Shown: positions 1 through 5,041 of the stretch, piece by piece
Layout: each line of letters starts with the position of its first letter
Numbering within the stretch: position 1 is the first letter of the stretch
NCBI GenBank assembly: GCA_021160985.1
Contig: JAGHBN010000067.1
Span: 1-17,729 of the forward strand
DNA length: 17,729 nucleotides
Direction: 5' to 3'
Source of the DNA: Thermococcus sp.
GTDB taxonomy: Archaea > Methanobacteriota_B > Thermococci > Thermococcales > Thermococcaceae
The notes under the pieces: model-generated
Seen by the model: only the letters and a program-made list of their open reading frames with translations
Told to the model about the DNA's origin: nothing
Databases searched by the model: none
Position numbers and translations under genes: made by a program

Positions 1-8
1 ATGGAAGT

Positions 9-86
<78 letters not shown>

Positions 87-96
87 TCCTTGGGTT

Positions 97-174
97 GGGC
101 CCGTGGTCTAGACTGGTTATGACGCCACCCTGACAAGGTGGAGGTCCGGGGTTCGAATCCCCGCGGGCCCACCA
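97..174 (+). tRNA. tRNA-Val (anticodon GAC)
   Basis: Acceptor stem GGGCCCG pairs with CGGGCCC. The anticodon stem CCACC/GGTGG encloses loop CTGACAA, giving anticodon GAC (reads GTC). The T arm GGGGTTCGAATCCCC is canonical and CCA is encoded. A perfect 10-bp hairpin starts 4 nt after the CCA (see 178-201) and is also the first element of the palindrome island that follows. Confidence 0.97.
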
Positions 175-177
175 TAG

Positions 178-201
178 CAAACTTTTCTGAGGAAAAGTTT
201 G
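178..201. repeat. AT-rich hairpin H1
   Basis: Perfect 10-bp stem CAAACTTTTC (178-187) / GAAAAGTTTG (192-201) with a 4-nt loop, followed by ATCAAAAG. It sits 4 nt after tRNA-Val and could also shape the end of the tRNA transcript. It is nearly identical to the hairpin at 15552-15575. Confidence 0.85.
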
Positions 202-300
202 ATCAAAAGTGTTTAACTGCTCTAAAGGCATGGTTTACAGTTCGTGCGCGTTAAACAGACGATTTTGCTACGAGGTTACTCTACAATTACAGTCTTGGAG

Positions 301-350
301 GGTTTCACCCCCCAACGGCGTCCGGAGGACGCCAAAATAAGTGTGAAACC
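301..350. repeat. Nested GC-core hairpin N1
   Basis: Outer arms GGTTTCAC (301-308) and GTGAAACC (343-350) enclose an 8-nt and a 9-nt unpaired side. The inner 7-bp stem is GGCGTCC (317-323) / GGACGCC (327-333) with a 3-nt loop. Stem sequence and geometry match 15399-15447, which is the inverted copy. Confidence 0.85.
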
Positions 351-453
351 TATTCAGCAGGGCAATTTTGAAATTAAACCCCATCAGTAATAACAGTTTT
401 ACCAACGCACGCTTTTTACGAGCCGGATTTATAGAAAGGGAACTCTTTTTGGT

Positions 454-474
454 CAAACTTTTTCTAAAAGTTTG
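454..474. repeat. AT-rich hairpin H2
   Basis: Perfect 9-bp stem CAAACTTTT (454-462) / AAAAGTTTG (466-474) with loop TCT. It is followed by a further GTTTGATCAAAGTTAGT, similar to the sequence that follows the other hairpins of this family. Confidence 0.85.
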
Positions 475-591
475 CAAGGAAAGTTTGATCAAAGTTAGTG
501 GCTCTTTTCGAAAAATCTAAAGTCGCAACTGATTTTCCGTTTAAATAGCCCTCCTTGAAGCGAGAACTTCTTAAGCCTGCTCCAGTATAAT

Positions 592-642
592 GGGTTTAAC
601 ACAGAATAGATGCCCAAAGGGGCATCAATGTGAGGATAACCC
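592..642. repeat. Nested GC-core hairpin N2
   Basis: The inner stem GATGCCC (609-615) / GGGCATC (620-626) is perfect with a 4-nt loop. The outer arms are less perfect: GGGTT at 592-596 with AACCC at 638-642, and CACA at 600-603 with TGTG at 629-632. It has the same layout as N1 with a different core, so the structure is kept while the sequence drifts. Confidence 0.7.
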
Positions 643-744
643 CCCATCAATGCGGGATGTTTTAGATTCTCTCTTCAAAAGCAGGCATTGGCCAGTGAAA
701 ATCAACTCACCAGGCTCTCTGGTGGAGAGCTACTAACTTTTGGT

Positions 745-765
745 GAAGCTTTTTCCAAAAGCTTC
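745..765. repeat. AT-rich hairpin H3
   Basis: Perfect 9-bp stem GAAGCTTTT (745-753) / AAAAGCTTC (757-765) with loop TCC. Read on the minus strand, it is followed by CACCAAAAGTTAGTAGCTCT, which resembles the sequence after H2 on the plus strand. N2 is therefore flanked by H2 and H3 in inverted orientation. Confidence 0.8.
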
Positions 766-791
766 AGTTTAACATCTGAAATTATTTGATA

Positions 792-813
792 AACCTTTGC
801 TGCTGCAAAGGTT
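792..813. repeat. AT-rich hairpin H4
   Basis: Perfect 9-bp stem AACCTTTGC (792-800) / GCAAAGGTT (805-813) with a 4-nt loop. It lies just upstream of the TATA-like sequence of the DUF89 gene. Its CTTTGC core resembles that of 14665-14687. Confidence 0.75.
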
Positions 814-822
814 GTACAAAAC

Positions 823-832
823 CCATTTAAGG
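823..832 (+). promoter_or_regulatory. Probable promoter of the DUF89 gene
   Basis: The TATA-like stretch ATTTAAGG (824-831) would place the transcript start near 853, about 11 nt before the preferred ATG at 864. The box is not a strong match. Confidence 0.4.
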
Positions 833-863
833 CCCCATGCAGTGCTAGGTGGGGGGTGGTGAG

Positions 864-1724
864 ATGAAAATCCACTACGAGTGCTTTGCCTGCGCCGCGA
901 ACCAGTGCCAGAAGATAGTTGAAATGGCGACCGATGACTTGGAGCTTAGGAAAAAAGGGGTCATAGGGGCGGCTCGGCTGATGGGCTCCATCAACGAAAA
1001 CTCGGTTCCAGCGATTTTCGGGAGCGAGGTGTTCCTGGGTGTTTACAGGGTTGTTGGGAACGACGACCCGTTCAGGGAATACAAGGAGCTGTCCAACAGG
1101 CTCGCGAAGGAGATTGTTAAGGATTTTGAAGACGTTGAGCTTAGGGAAGCCCTCAAGCTCGCCATCATAGGAAACGTGGTGGACTTCGCGGTCGGCTACT
1201 CACCAGAGAAGCTGGAGAACGACGTAAGGGCAATGATGAAGGAAGAGCTCTACGTGGACGAGTCCGAGGAATTATTCAGGGAGCTTTCGAGGGCGGAGAG
1301 GCTTCTCTATCTCACGGACAACTGCGGCGAGATATACTTCGACCTGCTCTTTCTGAAAAAGCTCAGGGAAGCTTTTCCGCACCTCAGAATCTACGTCGCC
1401 GCAAAGGAGGGGCCGATAATAAACGATGCCACCCTGGACGACCTCAGGGAGGCAGGGTTTGAGGAGGTCGGCGAGATAGTTTCGACTGGCACGCGCATCG
1501 TGGGAGTCCCGTTGGGGCGTGTTTCAAAGGAGTTTATGGAGGTCTTTGAGAATGCGGACGTGATAATAGCAAAGGGGCAGGGAAACTTCGAGACCCTGAG
1601 CGAGAGAAACGACGACAGGGTCTTTTACCTCCTGAAGGCCAAGTGCAGGCCGATAGCCAGGGAACTGGGAGTTCCACAGGGTGCATTACTGTGCGCGCGT
1701 TCTTTCATAAAAGGGCCTAAGTAG
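864..1724 (+). CDS. DUF89 / ARMT1-like metal-dependent phosphatase
   Basis: A 286-aa protein of the DUF89 family (archaeal AF1104/PH1575 type). The family comprises metal-dependent phosphatases thought to remove damaged or excess sugar-phosphate metabolites; the substrate of this member is unknown. Visible marks are an N-terminal CFAC plus a further Cys (C7, C10, C15), the metal-site signature TDNCGE (151-156) and the late motif KGQGNFETLSE near residues 240-255. Length is normal for the family. An earlier GTG at 849 is in frame, but ATG 864 follows an AGGTGG site at a better distance and gives the family's usual N terminus. The 3' end overlaps the convergent DUF763 gene by 8 bp. The gene is preceded by the palindrome island. 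Family membership is fairly sure; the reaction is inferred from the family. Confidence 0.85.
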   Translation: MKIHYECFACAANQCQKIVEMATDDLELRKKGVIGAARLMGSINENSVPAIFGSEVFLGVYRVVGNDDPFREYKELSNRLAKEIVKDFEDVELREALKLAIIGNVVDFAVGYSPEKLENDVRAMMKEELYVDESEELFRELSRAERLLYLTDNCGEIYFDLLFLKKLREAFPHLRIYVAAKEGPIINDATLDDLREAGFEEVGEIVSTGTRIVGVPLGRVSKEFMEVFENADVIIAKGQGNFETLSERNDDRVFYLLKAKCRPIARELGVPQGALLCARSFIKGPK

Positions 1725-2865
1725 GCCTCTTCTCCCACTCTGGGAACTTCCAGTTTTTGGTTATCTTCGTCACGTTCCTCACGAGGCTCTTTTCCTCCGG
1801 GTGCCTTGAGACAAGCTCCTCGAGGAAGGAGATGAGCTCATCGTAGGCAGGCTTGTCTATCGGGAACGGCACCTTGTCCTTCCCTCCTACGGCATAGGTA
1901 AACTTGAACGGGTCAGGCGGGTGCGTTACCGGGTCTTTCCAGCTCGGGTGGACGTCGTAGACCAGCTCGAGGATGAGAGATAAAGCCCTCAGCGTGCTCG
2001 GCCCAAGGCCCTTCAGGAGGAGGAACTCCTCATAGTTATTCACGCTCAGCTCACGGGCGAATTCGAGTGCTTTTTTGTTCAGCTCAAACTTTCCGAGGCT
2101 CTCATACCTTTTTATCACGTCTTTCTCCCAGGGTTCGCGCGGCTTGTAGTAAACAAGCGGACGGTAGCCCCTTGCTATAGCCTTAATGCTCTCCAGTTCT
2201 CGCTCTATCTTGACAGGATTCTCCTGCACCACATCCAGAAGGGTCTTCTGGTACTCCTTTGCCTTTTCAGAGATAGTGTTGAGGGCCAGCTCCCGCTTTA
2301 TGCCGGCTATGGCCTTGTGCGGGTCAATTGTAAATGTTTCAGCGTCGAACCAGTGAAAGCGCCTCGCCATTCTCTCCCTCTCGTTCATACCCTGCTGCAC
2401 CACCGCCCAGTTGCCCTCCTCGTCGAGGAAAAAGACGTGGTGGTAGAGCTGGTAGCCGGTCTGAAGTGCTACAGTGTCCACCTTCGCGACCAGCCGGGAC
2501 GTCCTCACGTACGGCTCGGGGTCGAGCTCATAAAGATCCGCTATTCTCAGTAGTTCCTCAGGGGTTTTTCTGCTCGCTTTTCCCTTTCCCCCGGCCGCTT
2601 TAATCCCGAGTTCTTCCTTCCAGAGGGCGTCTTTTATCATCCCAGCTGTTACAGTCGTCGAACCGGATGAGTCCCAGTCCATCCCGATGACGTTGTTGAA
2701 GGCCTGGAACCAGACCGGGTCTGATAGCCTCTCCAAAAGCCCCTTCGTCCCGTACTCTTCAACTGCCAGAATCAGCACTAACCGCGTGAGCTTTCTCATC
2801 CGCTGGGCCAGCCAAGCGGGCACATGACCCCCGTGAAGAGGCAGGTCTGCAACGTTCCTCATCAT
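1717..2865 (-). CDS. DUF763 family protein
   Basis: A 382-aa protein with the N-terminal DUF763 signature ADLPLHGG followed by PAWLAQRM (residues about 6-23). The function of this widespread archaeal and bacterial family is not established to my knowledge. Residues around 286-300 (LLLKGLGPSTLRAL) look like a helix-hairpin-helix segment, which usually contacts DNA backbone, so a nucleic-acid role is possible but only inferred. No signal peptide or membrane segment is visible. The start is ATGATG at 2865/2862. No strong ribosome-binding site precedes it, and a TTAAAA box about 25 nt upstream (minus strand, near 2889) suggests a leaderless mRNA. The last 8 bp overlap the convergent DUF89 gene. 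Confidence 0.85.
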   Translation of the reverse strand: MMRNVADLPLHGGHVPAWLAQRMRKLTRLVLILAVEEYGTKGLLERLSDPVWFQAFNNVIGMDWDSSGSTTVTAGMIKDALWKEELGIKAAGGKGKASRKTPEELLRIADLYELDPEPYVRTSRLVAKVDTVALQTGYQLYHHVFFLDEEGNWAVVQQGMNERERMARRFHWFDAETFTIDPHKAIAGIKRELALNTISEKAKEYQKTLLDVVQENPVKIERELESIKAIARGYRPLVYYKPREPWEKDVIKRYESLGKFELNKKALEFARELSVNNYEEFLLLKGLGPSTLRALSLILELVYDVHPSWKDPVTHPPDPFKFTYAVGGKDKVPFPIDKPAYDELISFLEELVSRHPEEKSLVRNVTKITKNWKFPEWEKRPT

Positions 2866-2965
2866 TCCCAGATACCCTCGAGAAGTTTTAAGAGTTGTTC
2901 CGGAAAATCCTCGGACACTCTATATGGCCACCGGCATACCATCGAATTTAATTTTCCAGACATGC

Positions 2966-2982
2966 CGAAAGGCTTTTTATAC
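2966..2982 (+). promoter_or_regulatory. Promoter of serK
   Basis: A purine-rich BRE-like CGAAAGG is followed by the TATA box CTTTTTATA (2973-2981). The expected transcript start is near 3005, leaving a leader of about 20 nt that carries GGAGG (3016-3020). Confidence 0.75.
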
Positions 2983-3027
2983 CCCTCCCCAACTCTTAAC
3001 GTGGATTCATTTAATGGAGGTATGGAA

Positions 3028-3756
3028 ATGGGAGTTGAAAAGGTTCCGAAATACGACATCCCCACGATCAAGGTTGACTACGTTTTTATTGAGCTCGACA
3101 AGATGAAGCCTCACGAGCAGCTCGTCCAGAAGGAGCTTGAAGCCTTCATCGAAAGCGTCACCGGCTCAGGTATCTTCTGGAAGCCCATGCTCCTCGCTAA
3201 GGTTCCGGGCGAGGACATGTACCTCATTGTTGACGGCCACCACCGCTGGGCTGGCCTCCAGAAGCTCGGGGCGAAGAGGGCCCCGTCAGTTATCCTTGAC
3301 TACTTCAGCGACGATGTGAAGGTCTACACTTGGTACCCGGCCTTCAAGGGCAACCTGGAGGACGTTCTCGAGAGGCTCAAGGCTGAGGGGCTTGAGGTTA
3401 TCGAGGATGCTGAAGCCGAGGAGAAGGCAGAGCGCGGCGAGATAGCCTTCGCCATCGTCGGCGAGAAGACCTTCGCCGTTCCGGGCGGCCTTGAGGAGCA
3501 GAAGAAGGTCAGCAAGGTTCTCGACGAGATGAGCGTTGAGGGCAAGATCGAGCTCATCTACTACGGCCTCAAGGAGGACGCCAGGGAGGACATGGCGAAG
3601 GGCGAGATCGACTACGTCTTCATCAGGAAGGCCCCGAGCAAGGAGGAGGTCATGGAGCTCGTCAAGCGCGGCGAAGTCTACTCCCCGAAGACCACCAGGC
3701 ACGTCCTCCCGTTCAACCCGGACAAGATCGACGTCAAGCTCGAGGAGCTCTTCTGA
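3028..3756 (+). CDS. serK: ADP-dependent free L-serine kinase SerK (ParB/Srx fold)
   Basis: A 242-aa protein matching the Thermococcus kodakarensis SerK type, which phosphorylates free L-serine with ADP to O-phosphoserine, feeding cysteine synthesis. The N-terminal half is a ParB-like fold, so such genes are often labelled ParB. Visible marks are E30 at the position of the reported catalytic glutamate and the DGHHRW motif (69-74). The C-terminal part is charged and helical and ends in VKLEELF. Several upstream in-frame starts exist, but ATG 3028 is 7 nt after GGAGG and downstream of the TATA box, and it gives the family length. The gene appears monocistronic, with its own promoter and a T-rich terminator after the stop. 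The assignment rests on recalled family sequence. Confidence 0.88.
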   Translation: MGVEKVPKYDIPTIKVDYVFIELDKMKPHEQLVQKELEAFIESVTGSGIFWKPMLLAKVPGEDMYLIVDGHHRWAGLQKLGAKRAPSVILDYFSDDVKVYTWYPAFKGNLEDVLERLKAEGLEVIEDAEAEEKAERGEIAFAIVGEKTFAVPGGLEEQKKVSKVLDEMSVEGKIELIYYGLKEDAREDMAKGEIDYVFIRKAPSKEEVMELVKRGEVYSPKTTRHVLPFNPDKIDVKLEELF

Positions 3757-3757
3757 A

Positions 3758-3768
3758 GGTTTTTAACC
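3758..3768 (+). promoter_or_regulatory. Possible promoter of the sRNA/HAD transcript
   Basis: GGTTTTTAACC (centre about 3763), preceded by purines GAAGG, would start transcription near 3789. That is exactly the 5' end of the C/D-box RNA candidate at 3788. The box also lies in the serK terminator region. Confidence 0.5.
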
Positions 3769-3785
3769 TCTTTTTCCCACTTTCT
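3760..3785 (+). terminator. T-rich terminator after serK
   Basis: T-runs TTTTTAA, CTCTTTTTC and CTTTCT follow the stop codon, as in archaeal intrinsic termination. The first run overlaps a TATA-like box for the next transcript. Confidence 0.55.
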
Positions 3786-3787
3786 AC

Positions 3788-3844
3788 GCCGATGACGAAG
3801 GATCAACCGGCTGAAGTGTGATGACCAGTCCAGGAGGCCGAGGC
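3788..3844 (+). ncRNA. C/D-box guide sRNA candidate targeting the 5' end of 16S rRNA
   Basis: The layout is that of an archaeal C/D-box methylation guide. The C box is CCGATGA (3789-3795, imperfect), followed by guide 1 (3796-3810), D' box CTGA (3811-3814), a 3-nt spacer, a perfect C' box GTGATGA (3818-3824), guide 2 (3825-3837) and a degenerate D box CCGA (3838-3841). GCC/GGC ends can form a short terminal stem. Guide 1 contains AGGATCAACCGG, perfectly complementary to CCGGTTGATCCT at the conserved 5' end of archaeal 16S rRNA. By the N+5 rule the target is the first U after CCGG. Length (57 nt) is typical for Thermococcales. The weak points are the imperfect terminal C and D boxes. It ends directly at the HAD start codon, and guide 2 contains that gene's GGAGG. 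Confidence 0.7.
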
Positions 3845-4513
3845 ATGCTCAAAGGCTTGGTATTTGACGTTGATGAGACCCTCGTTTACTACGAGGGCTA
3901 CAACCACCGCGAATGGTACGAGAACTGGGTCATGCCGGCCCTTAGAGAGCGCGGCATCGATCTGGACTACGAGACCTACAAAAAGACCGTAACGGGCGAG
4001 CTCCCAAGGAGCTACGTCGAGCGCTTTGGGATAGACCACGTGGAGTTCTGGAGGATTGTTGACGAAGTGAACCTTGAGTACCGCAAGAGGATGGCGGAGC
4101 TCGGGAGGATAAAGCCTTTCCCCGACGTTGATGCCCTAAAAGAGCTGAGGAATATAGGGCTTAAGCTGGCCGCGGTCAGCAACGCCTCCCAGGAGTGCAC
4201 CGAGTTTGTTTTGGATCTCTTTGACCTGAGGAGGTACTTCGACGTCGTCTACGGCAAGGACTACTCAAACCTCGACGGCGTCAAGCCAGACCCATACCTC
4301 GTCAAAAAGGCTCTCAAAGCGCTGGGTTTAAAGCCCCAGGAAGCTCTGATGGTCGGCGACAGCCACCACGATGTCCTCGCCGGAAAACGCGCCGGCATGA
4401 AGGTAGTCAACGTTACGCGCTTCGGAAAAGTGGAGGGCGCAGATTACTACATGAACAACCTGTGGGAGCTCGTGGAGCTCGTAAAAAAGATGGTAGGGAG
4501 CCAATCCCCGTAG
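3845..4513 (+). CDS. HAD superfamily hydrolase
   Basis: A 222-aa HAD-type phosphohydrolase. Motif I is DVDET with nucleophile D8 and acid/base D10, motif II is SN (112-113), the motif III lysine is K147 in VKPDP, and motif IV is GDSHHD (171-176). A helical cap lies between motifs I and II (about 15-95), the usual type I arrangement. The substrate cannot be told; related archaeal proteins are annotated as phosphoglycolate phosphatase-like or generic phosphatases. ATG 3845 is chosen over the upstream ATG 3818 because GGAGG (3833-3837) is 7 nt before it and the protein then starts MLKGLVFDVDET as in the family. The leader coincides with the sRNA candidate. The 3' end runs over the decayed gene on the other strand. 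Confidence 0.85.
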   Translation: MLKGLVFDVDETLVYYEGYNHREWYENWVMPALRERGIDLDYETYKKTVTGELPRSYVERFGIDHVEFWRIVDEVNLEYRKRMAELGRIKPFPDVDALKELRNIGLKLAAVSNASQECTEFVLDLFDLRRYFDVVYGKDYSNLDGVKPDPYLVKKALKALGLKPQEALMVGDSHHDVLAGKRAGMKVVNVTRFGKVEGADYYMNNLWELVELVKKMVGSQSP

Positions 4514-4755
4514 AACTCTTCTTCGAAGGCATCTATCCCAACTTCGAGAGCCTCGAGCCAGTTGAGGAACTTCTCGACGTTATCCTCCCGGAATATCGTG
4601 CCGTGCTGTGGTGCTATCATCCTGGGGTTCAGCTTTCCAACAAAGCGCACCCATACCCCCAAGGCCTTCTTCCAACTTATGGGCCTGGGAGCCATCCATA
4701 CGTATGCGTGCCAGCCAAATCATCAGCAAGAACGTACCACTCCCCCTGTGAAACT
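4447..4755 (-). pseudogene. Decayed metallo-beta-lactamase-fold (diiron flavoprotein-like) gene, 3' part
   Basis: On the minus strand, one frame reads HAYVWMAPRPISWKKALG, then KLNPRMIAPQHGTIFR and a helical tail. IAPQHG is the C-terminal histidine motif of the oxygen-binding diiron MBL-fold domain found in FprA-like flavoproteins. Just upstream, a different frame reads GEWYVLADDL, and a third reads FTG, which are the pieces expected before it in the same fold. The three pieces are separated by frame changes, two in-frame stops (TGATGA) lie between them, and nothing of the N-terminal domain remains. This indicates a truncated, frameshifted remnant. Its tail overlaps the end of the HAD gene. 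The exact limits are uncertain, and the family call rests on short motifs. Confidence 0.65.
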
Positions 4756-4764
4756 TCATTAGAG

Positions 4765-4772
4765 TTAAATAG
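4765..4772 (+). promoter_or_regulatory. Probable promoter of the zinc-ribbon gene
   Basis: TTAAATAG (4765-4772) lies about 27 nt before ATG 4796, predicting a leaderless transcript or one with only a few leader nucleotides. Confidence 0.5.
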
Positions 4773-4795
4773 TATGAAAAACGTAATATCCGACA

Positions 4796-5020
4796 ATGGT
4801 GCCTATGGAGACCCTTGAATTTACGTGTGAGAGGTGCGGTGCGCCTCTCGAAGTCTCTCCTGAGACCATAGTCGCAATCTGTCCCTACTGCGGCAAGGCC
4901 ATTCCTCCCGGGGCGCGCTTCTGCCCCTACTGCGGCCACGAGATAAAACGCTGCCCCAACGGCCACATAGTTCCGGAAGGGGCGAAATTCTGCCCCGTCT
5001 GCGGTGCGAAGCTGGAGTGA
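4796..5020 (+). CDS. Small double zinc-ribbon protein
   Basis: A 74-aa cysteine-rich protein. Cysteines form CxxC knuckles: CERC and CPYC in the first half, then CPYC, a single CPNGH and CPVC in the second, with GARFCPYCGHEI and GAKFCPVCGAKL repeating the same ribbon pattern. This is the double zinc-ribbon design, usually a protein or nucleic-acid contact module; no enzyme domain is attached and no specific partner can be named. ATG 4796 fits a leaderless start from the TATA-like box at 4765. ATG 4805 (71 aa) is the alternative, with a GGTG only 3 nt before it. A strong T-run terminator follows the stop. The gene is convergent with the ATPase gene. Confidence 0.8.
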   Translation: MVPMETLEFTCERCGAPLEVSPETIVAICPYCGKAIPPGARFCPYCGHEIKRCPNGHIVPEGAKFCPVCGAKLE

Positions 5021-5038
5021 GAGGTTTTTCTTTTTTTA
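5020..5038 (+). terminator. T-run terminator after the zinc-ribbon gene
   Basis: GAGG followed by TTTTTC and TTTTTTTA directly after the stop codon, in the short convergent gap before the ATPase stop codon. Confidence 0.65.
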
Positions 5039-5041
5039 CTC

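Larger units (their letters stand above)
175..848. repeat. Gene-free palindrome island, left copy
   Basis: This 674-nt stretch has no credible coding frame: open frames are short, lack ribosome-binding sites and fall on repeats. It holds a series of perfect or near-perfect hairpins at regular spacing. AT-rich hairpins lie at 178-201, 454-474, 745-765 and 792-813, and nested GC-core hairpins at 301-350 and 592-642. Gaps between successive hairpins are 99, 103, 117 and 102 nt, then 26 nt before the last. A second island of the same design lies at 14640-15690. The last 25 nt hold the promoter of the DUF89 gene. Confidence 0.8.

Noticed and set aside
268..492. Minus-strand open frame of 74 codons in the left island
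   Set aside because: It crosses hairpins N1 and H2, has no ribosome-binding site and shows no recognisable protein features.
175..848. CRISPR array
   Set aside because: The repeated units are hairpins of differing sequence, about 100 nt apart, not identical direct repeats with 30-45 nt spacers, and no cas gene is near.
2830..2866. C/D-box RNA at the start of the DUF763 gene (ATGATGAGG on the minus strand)
   Set aside because: It has a C-box-like sequence only; no CTGA box follows at a suitable distance.
3028..3756. Chromosome-partitioning ParB
   Set aside because: The ParB-like fold is present, but length, E30 and the DGHHRW motif fit the free serine kinase family, and no ParA or centromere-like array sits beside it.
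4462..4818. Plus-strand open frame of 118 codons after the HAD gene
   Set aside because: It lies opposite the decayed MBL-fold gene. The protein-like signal, including IAPQHG, is on the minus strand.
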